NCBI RefSeq assembly: GCF_018860855.1
Contig: NZ_JAHKQE010000030.1
Location: 1 to 64,000 of the forward strand
Direction of reading: 5' to 3'
Origin: Amphritea atlantica
GTDB taxonomy: Bacteria; Pseudomonadota; Gammaproteobacteria; Pseudomonadales; Balneatricaceae
DNA length: 64,000 bases
Shown here piece after piece: positions 15,564-25,107 of the stretch; positions within the stretch are counted from its first letter, which is position 1, and every line of letters starts with the position of its first letter. The position numbers were made by a program, and so were the translations under genes. A model generated the notes under the pieces. The model saw nothing but the letters and a program-made list of their open reading frames with translations, was not told the origin of the DNA and ran no database searches.

Positions 15564-15687
15564 TTGCCCTTTTCTGGGCAAGGCAGCGGTAAATTGGTTT
15601 TTAGTTAGCGCCTTTGTGTGTTAATCGACTGATGTCAATTCGATTGCTTTGCGGTGTGTCTCTATTTCATAGGAAAAATGTTAAACG

Positions 15688-15915
15688 ATGCCGATCTTTG
15701 ATTTTGAATGCCGTCATTGTGGTCATGAATTTGAAAAGCTGGTGCTTAAGTCTGATGCGCCTGCACCTGAGTGCGCTGTCTGCGAGTCTGCAGACGTGGT
15801 AAAAAAAGTATCCGCGTCAGGTTTCAGACTATCCGGTACCGGCTGGTATGAAACTGATTTTAAAACCGGTAAGAAAAAGAATCTGGCGGGTAGCCAGAAC
15901 GACGCCGGTAACTGA
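15688..15915 (+). CDS. FmdB-type zinc ribbon protein
   Basis: 75-residue protein starting MPIFDFECRHCGHEFEKLV, the hallmark of the FmdB regulatory-protein family. Four cysteines in two pairs (CRHC, CAVC) form a zinc ribbon. The basic C-terminal part (TGWYETDFKTGKKKN) matches family members. The function of most members is not known. It lies 58 nt upstream of aspS, an order frequent in gammaproteobacteria, and is probably expressed from the same promoter. Confidence 0.93.
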   Translation: MPIFDFECRHCGHEFEKLVLKSDAPAPECAVCESADVVKKVSASGFRLSGTGWYETDFKTGKKKNLAGSQNDAGN

Positions 15916-15973
15916 TTTTTAATTGTCTGAATAAACACTGATTCAGCTTGCTAAGTAACAGGAACATTTAACT

Positions 15974-17737
15974 ATGCGCAGTCATTATTGCGGCGATCTC
16001 AGAAAAGAGCATATCGGCGAAGACATTACTCTGACGGGGTGGATTCACCGTCGTCGCGACCACGGTGGGGTTATCTTTCTGGATCTTCGCGACCGTGAAG
16101 GCCTCACCCAGGTGGTTTTTGACCCTGACCGTGAAGAGAGCTTCGCGCTGGCCGACAGCTGCCGGAATGAATATGTAGTTGAGGTTAAGGGAACGGTTCG
16201 TGGTCGTCCTGAAGGGACTATTAATTCGGATATGCCAACCGGCGAAATCGAAGTGCTAGGTAAAGAACTGGTTATTCTGAATAAGTCAGAAACCCCTCCT
16301 TTCCAGCTCGATGAACACCAGCAGGTCGGCGAAGAAGTGCGCTTGCGCCATCGTTATATCGATCTGCGTCGTCCAGAAATGCAAGAAAAAATGCGTTTCC
16401 GTTCGAAAGTGACTATGGCGATTCGTAACTATCTTGATGAGCATGGCTTTCTGGATATCGAAACTCCAATTCTCAACCGCGCAACCCCAGAAGGCGCGCG
16501 TGATTATCTAGTACCTAGTCGAGTTCACGAAGGGCACTTCTTTGCGTTACCGCAATCGCCTCAGCTGTTCAAACAGTTGCTGATGGTGGCCGGTTTTGAT
16601 CGTTACTATCAAGTGGCTAAATGTTTCCGAGATGAAGATTTGCGGGCTGATCGTCAGCCTGAATTTACTCAGATCGATATTGAAGCATCATTCCTTGATG
16701 AACAGGAGATCATGTCGATTACGGAGAAGATGATCCGCAAGCTGTTCCTTGAACTGAAAGGTGTTGATCTTGGTGACTTCCCTCGGATGCCATATTCAGA
16801 GGCGATGCAGCGTTACGGTTCTGATAAACCTGATCTGCGTTACCCGATGGAATTGGTTGACGTTGCCGATCTAATGGCTGAGATTGAATTTAAAGTATTT
16901 GCTGGTCCAGCAAAAGATCCTCAGGGTCGCGTTGCTGCTCTTAAAGTGCCAGGCGGGGCTAAACTGACCCGTAAGATTATCGACGAATACACCAAGTTTG
17001 TTAGCATCTATGGTGCTAAAGGGTTGGCGTGGATCAAAGTCAACGAGCTAGAAAAAGGCGTTGAAGGTCTGCAGTCTCCTATCGTTAAGTTCTTAGGTGC
17101 TGATGTAGCCATGGCGATCATGAAGCGTTTGGGGGCTGAAAACGGCGACATCGTCTTCTTTGGTGCTGATAAAGAGAAGATTGTTTCTGAAGCGTTGGGC
17201 GCTTTGCGTATCAAGGCTGGTGAAGATCTTGGTATGGCACAGAGTGAGTGGGCACCGCTATGGGTGGTTGACTTCCCGATGTTTGAAGAAACCGATAACG
17301 GTGGCCTGACGGCGCTGCATCACCCATTCACCGCGCCAAGCTGTAGTGCGGAAGAGTTAAAAGCGAATCCGCTGACCGCGTTGTCCCGTGCTTACGATAT
17401 GGTGCTTAATGGTTGTGAACTTGGTGGCGGTTCAATTCGTATCCACGACCAAGAGATGCAGGCGTCTGTTTTGGAGCTCTTGGGTATTTCAGAAGAGGAA
17501 GCCGATGACAAGTTTGGCTTCCTGCTGACCGCGCTAAAATACGGTGCACCTCCGCACGGTGGTTTGGCCTTTGGTCTTGATCGTCTGATGATGCTGATGA
17601 CTGGCACCGATTCTATTCGTGAAGTGATCGCTTTCCCTAAAACTCAGAGCTCTGCTTGTATGATGACGCAGGCGCCGGGTGTGGTCAGTGCTGCGCAGTT
17701 ACGAGAGCTAAATATCAAATTACGCAAAACACCTTAA
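15974..17737 (+). CDS. aspS: aspartyl-tRNA synthetase
   Basis: 587-residue class IIb synthetase that charges tRNA-Asp in the cytoplasm. The N-terminal OB-fold anticodon-binding domain ([36 protein letters not shown]) is followed by the catalytic core with motif 2 ([18 protein letters not shown]), the bacterial GAD insertion and motif 3 ([15 protein letters not shown]). Size and domain order match bacterial AspRS. Base composition of this gene is slightly more regular than its neighbours, as expected for a highly expressed gene. A clear intrinsic terminator follows about 24 nt after the stop. Confidence 0.98.
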   Translation: MRSHYCGDLRKEHIGEDITLTGWIHRRRDHGGVIFLDLRDREGLTQVVFDPDREESFALADSCRNEYVVEVKGTVRGRPEGTINSDMPTGEIEVLGKELVILNKSETPPFQLDEHQQVGEEVRLRHRYIDLRRPEMQEKMRFRSKVTMAIRNYLDEHGFLDIETPILNRATPEGARDYLVPSRVHEGHFFALPQSPQLFKQLLMVAGFDRYYQVAKCFRDEDLRADRQPEFTQIDIEASFLDEQEIMSITEKMIRKLFLELKGVDLGDFPRMPYSEAMQRYGSDKPDLRYPMELVDVADLMAEIEFKVFAGPAKDPQGRVAALKVPGGAKLTRKIIDEYTKFVSIYGAKGLAWIKVNELEKGVEGLQSPIVKFLGADVAMAIMKRLGAENGDIVFFGADKEKIVSEALGALRIKAGEDLGMAQSEWAPLWVVDFPMFEETDNGGLTALHHPFTAPSCSAEELKANPLTALSRAYDMVLNGCELGGGSIRIHDQEMQASVLELLGISEEEADDKFGFLLTALKYGAPPHGGLAFGLDRLMMLMTGTDSIREVIAFPKTQSSACMMTQAPGVVSAAQLRELNIKLRKTP

Positions 17738-17760
17738 AGTATTTCGCGTTTAATGATAAA

Positions 17761-17784
17761 GCCGTGCACTGCACGGCTTTTTTT
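17761..17784 (+). terminator. intrinsic terminator of aspS
   Basis: Perfect 7-bp stem GCCGTGC/GCACGGC with a 3-nt loop and a run of seven Ts, 23 nt after the aspS stop codon. Confidence 0.95.
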
Positions 17785-17809
17785 ATGGCGGTATCTAGGG
17801 TATTGTTAT

Positions 17810-17825
17810 CTGTATAAATAAACAG
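17810..17825 (+). promoter_or_regulatory. LexA (SOS) box upstream of ruvC
   Basis: CTGTATAAATAAACAG fits the gammaproteobacterial LexA consensus CTGT-N8-ACAG exactly in its outer bases, and the A/T-rich centre is right as well. It is 23 nt before the ruvC start, where bound LexA would block transcription. This predicts DNA-damage induction of ruvC and possibly of ruvAB. Confidence 0.75.
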
Positions 17826-17848
17826 TGCTTTGAGTTGATAATACAGTT

Positions 17849-18364
17849 ATGTTGATTTTGGGAATAGACCCGGGTTCGCGGATTACCGGTTACGGTATTA
17901 TCAATACAGTTGGCGCTAAGAATGAGTATGTTGCCAGCGGTTGTATTCGACTCAAAGGTGATGAGTTAGCCGTACGGCTAGCGCAAATATATGCAGGTGT
18001 CACCCAACTTATCGAGCAGTTTTGTCCTCAAGAGATGGCTATAGAGCAGGTCTTTATGGCTCGAAATCCGGATTCCGCACTTAAGTTAGGCCAGGCTCGT
18101 GGTGTTGCTATTGTCGCTGGGGCTAATCAAGGCTTAGAGGTGGCAGAATATGCCGCTCGTAAAGTTAAGCAGGCGGTCGTGGGTAACGGTTCTGCTGAAA
18201 AGTCTCAAGTGCAGCATATGGTTAAGTCGATTCTAAAACTGCCGGGGTTGCCGCAAGCAGACGCCGCTGACGCATTAGCGATTGCTCTGTGCCACGCGCA
18301 TACCCGTAGTAGCCTGATTATGATGGCTGGCGCGAAAAGTAGTCGAGGAGGTCGTCTGCGGTGA
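17849..18364 (+). CDS. ruvC: Holliday junction endonuclease RuvC
   Basis: 171-residue dimeric nuclease that resolves Holliday junctions by symmetric nicking. The catalytic acidic residues are visible: Asp7 in GIDPGSR, Glu66 in [11 protein letters not shown], and Asp138/Asp141 in [16 protein letters not shown]. Length equals the usual 170-175. A LexA box lies 23 nt upstream. ruvA begins 231 nt downstream, so the three ruv genes are close but the first is not tightly coupled. Confidence 0.97.
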   Translation: MLILGIDPGSRITGYGIINTVGAKNEYVASGCIRLKGDELAVRLAQIYAGVTQLIEQFCPQEMAIEQVFMARNPDSALKLGQARGVAIVAGANQGLEVAEYAARKVKQAVVGNGSAEKSQVQHMVKSILKLPGLPQADAADALAIALCHAHTRSSLIMMAGAKSSRGGRLR

Positions 18365-18467
18365 TCTGTATAGCGACGTTTCATTCGGTTATGGTGTTCA
18401 CTCAATAAAGTGCTCACTTAAACGTAGTGACTCAGCCTTCAGCTCGGCACGTATTCCAAACCTTTAC

Positions 18468-18493
18468 GTTAATCTCTTGAGTTAATCTCTTAA
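18468..18493 (+). repeat. 13-bp direct repeat, two copies
   Basis: GTTAATCTCTTGA is followed at once by GTTAATCTCTTAA, differing by one base, and then by GTTAA again. It lies in the 231-nt gap between ruvC and ruvA. It could be a tandem operator or replication slippage; I do not recognise a known binding site. Confidence 0.6.
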
Positions 18494-18595
18494 GTTAAGC
18501 GGTTGAATAAGTGGCTCGAATGAAGAGCGTAGGTTGAGCTTTAAAATATCTGAAATTAAAACCCTGTAATGGGCTAACTTGGAGAGATAATCGCC

Positions 18596-19222
18596 GTGAT
18601 AGGACGACTGAAAGGTGAGTTGTTAGAAAAGCATCCGCCGCAGCTGGTGATCGATGTGAATGGCGTAGGCTATGAGGTTGATGCCTCAATGAATACGTTT
18701 TACCAGTTGCCGGAAGTTGGTCGGCGGATCACCCTGTTTACCCATATGGTGGTGCGAGAAGATGCGCAGCTGTTATATGGTTTTTATGAGCGGACCGAAC
18801 GTACTCTGTTTAGAACGCTGATTAAGGTGAATGGGGTAGGCCCTAAGCTGGCATTGACGATTCTTTCGGGTATCAGCGTCAATGAGTTTGTTTTGTCGGT
18901 GCAGCATCAGGATACTGCCGCCTTAGTGCGATTGCCGGGTGTGGGTAAAAAGACCGCTGAACGTCTTATTGTTGAGATGCAGGATAAAGTAAAGGATTTC
19001 GTCTTTAATGATGCCGATGAGTTTACCCTAACCGATGGATTTAGTGGCTCTACACCTGCAGTGCTAACGGATAGTCGTGCCGAGGCTGAAAGTGCTTTGG
19101 TCGCGTTGGGTTATAAGCCGGTACAGGCGACCAAATCGATCGCTCAGGCTGAAAAAGCGATGCCAGGTGCCTCCAGTGAAGAGCTTATTCGTGCCGCTTT
19201 GAAAAGCATGGTGCAAGGTTAG
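18596..19222 (+). CDS. ruvA: Holliday junction branch-migration protein RuvA
   Basis: 208 residues, a little over the E. coli length of 203. Binds the four-way junction as a tetramer and recruits the RuvB motor. [12 protein letters not shown] is the typical N-terminus; the OB-fold is followed by two helix-hairpin-helix motifs ([13 protein letters not shown] and [16 protein letters not shown]) and a C-terminal RuvB-binding domain. It starts with GTG at 18596 after GGAGAG. ruvB follows 30 nt later, so they form one unit. Confidence 0.97.
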   Translation: MIGRLKGELLEKHPPQLVIDVNGVGYEVDASMNTFYQLPEVGRRITLFTHMVVREDAQLLYGFYERTERTLFRTLIKVNGVGPKLALTILSGISVNEFVLSVQHQDTAALVRLPGVGKKTAERLIVEMQDKVKDFVFNDADEFTLTDGFSGSTPAVLTDSRAEAESALVALGYKPVQATKSIAQAEKAMPGASSEELIRAALKSMVQG

Positions 19223-19252
19223 TAACGTAATGTTAGTGATAGGGTGTCAATC

Positions 19253-20269
19253 ATGATCGAAGCGGATCGCTTTGTTACGCCTGCGGTTACTGCGCCGCAA
19301 GAGGAAGTCCAAGATCGGGCGATCCGCCCGAAAGTGTTACAGGATTATGTCGGTCAGCCGGTGGTTAAAGAGCAGATGGAGATCTTTATCGGTGCGGCTA
19401 AAAAACGCCAGGAAGCGTTAGACCATACGCTAATTTTCGGGCCTCCTGGGCTCGGTAAAACCACCTTGGCCAATATTATCGCTAATGAGATGGAGTGTAA
19501 TATTAAATCCACCTCAGGCCCTGTGTTGGAAAAAGCGGGTGATCTTGCTGCCATGCTCACCAATCTTGAGCCGGGTGATGTGCTCTTTATTGACGAAATA
19601 CACCGTTTAAGTGCGTCGGTTGAAGAGGTGCTGTATCCGGCGATGGAAGATTATCAGCTGGATATTATGATCGGTGAAGGGCCAGCAGCCCGCTCGATTA
19701 AGTTGGAGTTACCGCCTTTTACCCTAGTAGGCGCTACGACTCGAGCAGGCTTGTTAACGTCGCCGTTACGGGATCGATTTGGCATTGTGCAACGCCTCGA
19801 GTTTTATAATATTGATGACTTAACCTCTATTGTTGAGCGGTCCGCGAATCTATCGGGTAGCGGCGTTGATCATGAAGGAGCGGTTGAAATTGCTCGTCGT
19901 GCACGAGGAACCCCGCGGATTGCGAATCGTTTGTTGCGTCGCGCCAGAGATTACGCTGAAGTTAAGGGCGATGGTCGGATTACATTGGAGATGGCTGATC
20001 TTGCTCTAAATATGCTGAATGTTGATGAGCACGGCTTTGATCATATGGATAGGCGCTTATTGCTGGCTATGATTGAAAAATTCGGCGGCGGCCCAGTTGG
20101 GGTCGATAGCTTGGCTGCGGCAATTAGCGAAGAGCGAGATACGATTGAAGATGTGCTTGAACCATACCTGATTCAACAGGGTTTTATGATGCGAACCCCT
20201 CGGGGACGAGTAGTGACCGATAACGCTTATCGTCATTTTGGATTTGAATTGCCTGACAAGGATCAATAG
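19253..20269 (+). CDS. ruvB: Holliday junction branch-migration ATPase RuvB
   Basis: About 338-residue AAA+ motor that drives branch migration with RuvA. Walker A is [10 protein letters not shown], Walker B is DEIHRL, sensor 1 is GATTRAG, and the arginine-containing [13 protein letters not shown] segment and the C-terminal winged helix ([16 protein letters not shown]) are all present. I start at ATG 19253 (MIEADRF), which matches the E. coli protein; an in-frame GTG at 19244 is less likely. Part of the ruvAB unit. Confidence 0.97.
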   Translation: MIEADRFVTPAVTAPQEEVQDRAIRPKVLQDYVGQPVVKEQMEIFIGAAKKRQEALDHTLIFGPPGLGKTTLANIIANEMECNIKSTSGPVLEKAGDLAAMLTNLEPGDVLFIDEIHRLSASVEEVLYPAMEDYQLDIMIGEGPAARSIKLELPPFTLVGATTRAGLLTSPLRDRFGIVQRLEFYNIDDLTSIVERSANLSGSGVDHEGAVEIARRARGTPRIANRLLRRARDYAEVKGDGRITLEMADLALNMLNVDEHGFDHMDRRLLLAMIEKFGGGPVGVDSLAAAISEERDTIEDVLEPYLIQQGFMMRTPRGRVVTDNAYRHFGFELPDKDQ

Positions 20270-20375
20270 AACAGAGATCAGCTGAAGATAACTGATTCAA
20301 GTCAACGCAGAGTTGTGACTAAGGGTTTAACTTCTAGCCTATGAACATAAAAAAGAACGTTTAGGGCATTAAGGT

Positions 20376-20786
20376 ATGAGCACTACAAAACTCTGTTGCA
20401 CCAATGAGTCGCAACTAAAACATCTGAAGCGTGAGTTACAGATTTTATTGCAGCAGCTTCAAGCAGATCTTGACGCGGAACGCTCTGATCAAAAGCAAGA
20501 GATGAGCCAGCTGAGCAGTACCGAGGTGTTGGATCGAGCTGAAGCATCTGCTGTTGTTGGTCTTCAATTGACGAGCTTGTCACGTGTTAAGCAGTTGGAA
20601 GAAGAAATTCACGAATGTCAGAATGCACTGGAGCGTATCGAAGCGGGTCGTTATGGCTATTGTGAGCAATGTGGTGAAGAGATTGAATTAAATCGTCTGA
20701 TGGCTAATCCAACTTCGGTATTATGTGTGGGATGTCAGTCTAAGGATGAATTGAAGCGGAATGGTCGGCAGTCAATCACATTGTGA
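20376..20786 (+). CDS. TraR/DksA-type C4 zinc finger protein
   Basis: 136 residues. A helical N-terminal coiled-coil region (LKHLKRELQILLQQLQADL) is followed by the zinc finger CEQCGEEI...CVGCQ characteristic of the DksA/TraR family. It is shorter than DksA (about 151) and lacks obvious DxxDxA tip residues, so it is better called a DksA-like paralogue than DksA itself. Such proteins can bind the RNA polymerase secondary channel, which is only an inference here. It sits between ruvB and tolQ where ybgC is often found. A strong terminator follows, so it is separate from tolQ. Confidence 0.85.
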   Translation: MSTTKLCCTNESQLKHLKRELQILLQQLQADLDAERSDQKQEMSQLSSTEVLDRAEASAVVGLQLTSLSRVKQLEEEIHECQNALERIEAGRYGYCEQCGEEIELNRLMANPTSVLCVGCQSKDELKRNGRQSITL

Positions 20787-20805
20787 GTGACTAGAATCTT
20801 TATTT

Positions 20806-20829
20806 AGCCGCCTATTGGGCGGCTTTTTT
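20806..20829 (+). terminator. intrinsic terminator of the DksA-like gene
   Basis: Stem GCCGCC/GGCGGC with a 5-nt loop (TATTG) and six Ts, about 20 nt after the stop. It separates this gene from the tol operon. Confidence 0.93.
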
Positions 20830-21047
20830 ATTGGCGCATGCTAAGAAGCAGGCTCGATTTGGTTGAACTTTAAAACCGTTAAGGCCTCCAATCGCAGAAC
20901 GCCTATTCTTGGGAGATATAAAGAGGCTAATAAAATTGTCTAATCAGCGGAAATATATTTTTTTGTCAGAAAAAGTGCAGATTTTGAGCGCTGATCTCGC
21001 TACTATCAGAGCCAGTTTTTCAGATTTCATCAGAAGGGGTTAGAAAC

Positions 21048-21728
21048 GTGCCGGATAAAATGTCGATCTGGAGTCTAGTGGCAAATGCCAGTTTTGTTGT
21101 TCAGTTGGTCATGCTGCTGTTATTGCTAGCTTCAGTACTGTCTTGGGTTATGATTTTTCAGCGTCACTTTGTTTTGCGTCAGGCGCAGCACAAACTACGT
21201 GCATTTGAAGAGCGCTTTTGGTCCGGTGTTGATCTGAGCCAGTTGTTTCGTGAAGTGAATGCGGATCCTGATGGTGATAACGGCGCTGAAAATATTTTTC
21301 GCGCAGGGTTAAAAGAGTTTAGCCGTCTGAGTCAACAATCCGGTGCCGACCGTGACGCCATCATGGAAGGCGCGCAGCGCAGTATGCGCGTTGCACTTGC
21401 TCGCGAAGAAGAAAAGTTAGAGATGCATTTGCCGTTTTTGGCGACGGTCGGTTCAACGAGCCCTTACGTCGGTCTGTTTGGTACGGTGTGGGGGATCATG
21501 AACTCATTTCGAGGCTTAGCAAATGTCCATCAGGCGACTCTTGCCTCCGTGGCGCCGGGTATTTCTGAAGCGTTAATTGCTACCGCTATTGGTTTGTTTG
21601 CTGCGATTCCCGCGGTTATTGCTTATAACCGGTTTTCGGCTAAAACCGAAACCTTAATGAATAGTTATGAGACGTTTGCGGATGAATTTTCAAGTGTTTT
21701 GCATCGCCGAGTGCACGCTTCAAACTGA
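21048..21728 (+). CDS. tolQ: Tol-Pal system proton channel protein TolQ
   Basis: 226-residue inner-membrane protein with three transmembrane segments (about 10-35, 130-155 and 165-190), homologous to ExbB and MotA. It works with TolR to convert the proton gradient into force on TolA. PYVGLFGTVWGIMNSFRGL is the highly conserved signature of helix 2. Starts at GTG 21048 (MPDKMSIWSLVANAS aligns with E. coli); ATG at 21060 is the alternative. The first gene of a tight operon with tolRAB, pal and cpoB. Confidence 0.96.
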   Translation: MPDKMSIWSLVANASFVVQLVMLLLLLASVLSWVMIFQRHFVLRQAQHKLRAFEERFWSGVDLSQLFREVNADPDGDNGAENIFRAGLKEFSRLSQQSGADRDAIMEGAQRSMRVALAREEEKLEMHLPFLATVGSTSPYVGLFGTVWGIMNSFRGLANVHQATLASVAPGISEALIATAIGLFAAIPAVIAYNRFSAKTETLMNSYETFADEFSSVLHRRVHASN

Positions 21729-21747
21729 TCTGTAACGGGCCGCTACT

Positions 21748-22164
21748 ATGATTCGCAGAGTGAGAAAGAAACGTAAGCTGAATGCAGAGATCAACGTGGT
21801 GCCATACATCGATGTGATGATGGTATTGTTGGTGATCTTCATGATTACTGCACCGATGCTGACGCAGGGGGTTGACGTGCAGTTGCCAAAGGCGGGTTCC
21901 GATCCCGTTGATACCCAAGATAATGAACCATTGATTGTGACGGTCGATAAAGAGGGGCGTTACTATATTGATGTGGGTGGTGATCCACTTAAAGCGATCA
22001 GTGGTGAGGTGGTTGAGGAGCGGGTTGCTAAAGTGTTAAGTAGTAACCCGAAGAAACTTTTGCTGGTACGTGGTGATAAAGGCGTTGATTATGACCATGT
22101 TATTCAGTTGATGACACTTTTGCAGCAGGCAGGTGCTGAAAGTGTCGGATTGGTAACAGAGTAA
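21748..22164 (+). CDS. tolR: Tol-Pal system protein TolR
   Basis: 138 residues with one N-terminal transmembrane helix (about 17-37) and a periplasmic domain. NVVPYIDVMMVLLVIFMITAP contains the critical Asp that takes up protons (the Asp of PYIDVM). With TolQ it forms the motor. It follows tolQ by 19 nt and precedes tolA by 7 nt. Confidence 0.96.
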   Translation: MIRRVRKKRKLNAEINVVPYIDVMMVLLVIFMITAPMLTQGVDVQLPKAGSDPVDTQDNEPLIVTVDKEGRYYIDVGGDPLKAISGEVVEERVAKVLSSNPKKLLLVRGDKGVDYDHVIQLMTLLQQAGAESVGLVTE

Positions 22165-22171
22165 CTTAATT

Positions 22172-23086
22172 GTGAATTTACGAAGTTACTTATTTCCCGC
22201 GCTCTTAGCTCTGCTTCTCCACGCAGTTATTCTCAGTGCGCTATTCTATAGCTGGTTAGGCTATGCTGAAGATAAGAAGCACCTTACGCCTCGACATGTA
22301 AAGGCTCAGATTGTCGATCTTAAGTCGCAGTTGCAAGCGCAGCAACGGGATAAACAGGCTGAAGCGAAGAAGAAAGAAAGCGCTCGTCAGCAGGCTGAAG
22401 CGCGTAAACAGGAGGATCGTAAGAAAGAGCAACTGAAGGAGCAGGCGCGACAGAAGCAAAAAGAAGAGCAGGCACGAAAACAAGCTGCTGCTAAAAAGAA
22501 AGATGAGGCTAGAAAGAAAGCCGAGGCGTTGAAAAAAGAGGCGCTGAAAAAAGAAGCCGCGCGTAAGAAGGCTGAAGCACTGAAGCAGCAACAAGCTGAG
22601 CAGGCAGCTAAGGAAAAACAGCAAGAAGACGCACGCCGTAAAGCGCAAGCGCAGAAAGAGGCGGAGCGCAAACAAGCAGAGCAGCAACGTATCGAGCGTG
22701 AGCGGCAAGCGCAGCAACAGCGCGATGCCGATTTGGCCGCTGCATTAGCAGCTGAAGAGCAAGAGATGCAAGCGCTTCAAGATCAGCAAGCGACCGCAGG
22801 GTATCTGGAGTATATCGCTTCTGAAATTGAGAATAATTGGCGTCGGCCCCCGAGTGCCCGCAACGGTATGACGGTGGTGTTGTCTTTACATCTGTTGCCG
22901 ACCGGTGAAGTGGATAATGTTTATGTCGTTAAAGGTAGTGGTGATAGCCATTTTGACGAAAGCGCAATTCGCGCGGTTAAACGGGTTGGGCGTTTTAGTG
23001 AATTACAAAAAATGGACCCGACACTGTTTGATAGGAATTTTAGGAAGTTAACACTTGAATATAACCCGTCAGATCTTCGCAGGTGA
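22172..23086 (+). CDS. tolA: Tol-Pal system protein TolA
   Basis: 304 residues. One N-terminal transmembrane helix anchors it in the inner membrane; residues about 48-205 form a very long Lys/Ala/Glu/Gln-rich helix that spans the periplasm; the C-terminal ~95 residues (GYLEYIASEIENNWRRPPS, LSLHLLPTGEVDNVYVVKGSG) are the globular domain that contacts TolB and Pal. It starts with GTG at 22172 and has no clear ribosome-binding site, so it may be translated by coupling to tolR. The repetitive DNA of the helix gives long spurious frames on the opposite strand. Confidence 0.96.
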   Translation: MNLRSYLFPALLALLLHAVILSALFYSWLGYAEDKKHLTPRHVKAQIVDLKSQLQAQQRDKQAEAKKKESARQQAEARKQEDRKKEQLKEQARQKQKEEQARKQAAAKKKDEARKKAEALKKEALKKEAARKKAEALKQQQAEQAAKEKQQEDARRKAQAQKEAERKQAEQQRIERERQAQQQRDADLAAALAAEEQEMQALQDQQATAGYLEYIASEIENNWRRPPSARNGMTVVLSLHLLPTGEVDNVYVVKGSGDSHFDESAIRAVKRVGRFSELQKMDPTLFDRNFRKLTLEYNPSDLRR

Positions 23087-23092
23087 TCAGTG

Positions 23093-24376
23093 ATGCAGCG
23101 TAGTTTTATATGTCTATTTCTTTGTTTTTTTAGCTTGTTCGCGCGGGCTGAATTGACGGTTGAAATTACCCAGGGTGTTGATGAACCAACGCCGATAGCC
23201 GTGGTGCCATTTGCTTGGAGCGGTAATCAAGCCTTGCCTGACGATATCGCTAAGGTGGTGGGTGATGATCTGTATCGCAGTGGTATGTTTAAGGTCATGC
23301 CGCGGGAGAATATGCTGAGTTTCCCCTCTGACCGGAGCTCTTTGTATTTTCGTGATTGGCGCATCAGTGGTAGCGATTTTATTGTGATCGGTCGCATCAG
23401 TGAATCTGAGGGTCAGTTAAATGTTGCTTTTGAACTATACGATATCCTTAAAGAGGAGCGTATTCTCGGTGAAGATATCAAAGCCAATCGTGATAACTTA
23501 CGCGCGGTGGGTCACTATATCAGCGACAAGGTATTTGAGGCCCTAACGGGTGTGCGGGGAGCGTTCTCAACCCGTATCGTTTATGTCACCGCTAAGCAAT
23601 TGGCGCCATCAAAGCATCGTTATCGGTTGATGCTGGCTGACTCTGACGGCCATAATCCACGGACTATTCTGGAATCTAAAGAGCCTATTTTGTCGCCGGC
23701 GTGGTCACAGGATGCATCAAAGTTGGCCTATGTGTCGTTTGAGTCGGGTCGTCCAGCCATCTATATACAGTATCTGGCAACGGGTAAGCGGGAAAAGGTG
23801 CAATCTTTTCGCGGTCTGAACGGTGCTCCAGCTTGGTCGCCGGATGGTAAGAAACTGGCGTTAGTGCTTTCAAAAGATGGTAACCCTGAAGTTTATGTAC
23901 TCGACTTGCAGCAGCGTCGCTTAACGCGCATTACCCATCATTTTGGGATTGATACTGAGCCATCATGGTCTCCTGATGGTCAGTCGCTGATCTTTACCTC
24001 GGATCGAGGAGGCCAGCCACAGATCTATTCTATCTATCTGCCAACCCGTGATGTGACCCGACTGACCTTTGAAGGGCAGTATAATGCGCGGGGACGTTTA
24101 ACTCAGGATGGTCGTTTCTTAGCGATGGTGCACCAGAATAATGGATCATTCCATATTGCGGTTCAGGATCTGCGAACCGGTCGGGTGGATCTGCTCACAG
24201 AAACCTTTATGGATGAGTCGCCGACTATTGCACCTAATGGCAGCATTATTCTCTATGCGACCCAAGAAGGTGTTCGGGGTGTCTTAGCCGCAGTTTCCCT
24301 CGATGGACGGGTCAAATTTCGGTTACCTTCCTCGGATGGTGATGTGCGCGAGCCCGCTTGGTCGCCGTTTAGGTAG
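23093..24376 (+). CDS. tolB: Tol-Pal system beta-propeller protein TolB
   Basis: About 427-residue periplasmic protein. A Sec signal peptide ([16 protein letters not shown]) is cleaved before ELTVEITQG. The N-terminal domain is followed by repeated beta-propeller blades with [24 protein letters not shown] and WSPFR motifs. It links TolA and Pal. I choose ATG 23093; GTG 23090 is directly before it. The gene is 6 nt after tolA, whereas nearly 200 nt separate it from pal, suggesting an additional promoter for pal. Confidence 0.96.
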   Translation: MQRSFICLFLCFFSLFARAELTVEITQGVDEPTPIAVVPFAWSGNQALPDDIAKVVGDDLYRSGMFKVMPRENMLSFPSDRSSLYFRDWRISGSDFIVIGRISESEGQLNVAFELYDILKEERILGEDIKANRDNLRAVGHYISDKVFEALTGVRGAFSTRIVYVTAKQLAPSKHRYRLMLADSDGHNPRTILESKEPILSPAWSQDASKLAYVSFESGRPAIYIQYLATGKREKVQSFRGLNGAPAWSPDGKKLALVLSKDGNPEVYVLDLQQRRLTRITHHFGIDTEPSWSPDGQSLIFTSDRGGQPQIYSIYLPTRDVTRLTFEGQYNARGRLTQDGRFLAMVHQNNGSFHIAVQDLRTGRVDLLTETFMDESPTIAPNGSIILYATQEGVRGVLAAVSLDGRVKFRLPSSDGDVREPAWSPFR

Positions 24377-24573
24377 CCCGAATGTTGAGGTGATTTTGCA
24401 CCAAGTGACGGCACTGAGTGACAAGGTGACGCCGCCAGCCTACAAAGTTAAATCAATTAGTTAGAAAAACTGATCGATTGTATAACGGCTATTGCATTCG
24501 GACGTAGCAACCTTTACTTTAAGCAGGAATAAGGTTGTTTCGCATATGATTGGCTAATTATTAGGAGTGTTTC

Positions 24574-25086
24574 ATGCGTGCTATGAATTTTGGTAAAGCT
24601 ACTGCTTTGGCGTTGACGGTTGTTTGGGCGGCAGGTTGTAGTACTACAAACACAACAGATACAGATACCATGGGTGGCGGTGCAACAACAGCGCCTACAA
24701 CCACCACTCAGCCTGTGACAGACTCTTCAATGTCTGGTACATCAATGGCTGATGTGAAGAATTTAGCCACCATCTTCTACTTTGATTTTGATCAGACTCA
24801 GGTTAAACCTGAAGCAGCGGCAGCGTTGCGTGGTCATGCAAAATATTTGGTAGCCAACCCTTCTGCCTCTGTTGTTCTCGAAGGTCATGCTGATGAGCGT
24901 GGTACTCGTGAATACAACATGGCTCTGGGTGAGCGTCGTGCACAAGCGATTGCGCGTGTATTGACTGTCAATGGCGTTTCTAGCAGCCAGATCGAACTGG
25001 TTAGTTATGGTGAAGAGAAGCCTGTTGTGATGGGTCATAACCCAAGTTCATGGGCTCAAAACCGCCGTGTTGAACTGAAATATTAA
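24574..25086 (+). CDS. pal: peptidoglycan-associated lipoprotein Pal
   Basis: 170-residue outer-membrane lipoprotein. The signal peptide ends with AAGC (lipidated Cys22; the -3 residue is Ala rather than the usual Leu). A Thr-rich linker is followed by an OmpA-like peptidoglycan-binding domain with FYFDFDQTQVKPEA and LEGHADERGTREYN. It holds the outer membrane to the wall and is pulled by TolA-TolB at division. The ribosome-binding site (AGGAGT) is good. Confidence 0.96.
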   Translation: MRAMNFGKATALALTVVWAAGCSTTNTTDTDTMGGGATTAPTTTTQPVTDSSMSGTSMADVKNLATIFYFDFDQTQVKPEAAAALRGHAKYLVANPSASVVLEGHADERGTREYNMALGERRAQAIARVLTVNGVSSSQIELVSYGEEKPVVMGHNPSSWAQNRRVELKY

Positions 25087-25107
25087 TCGCGTAAGGTTTT
25101 AGACTCT

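Noticed and set aside
22256-22717. 153-codon antisense frame in tolA
   Set aside because: Opposite strand of the Lys/Ala/Glu/Gln-rich helix; its low-complexity Leu/Phe composition is a shadow of the repeat codons.
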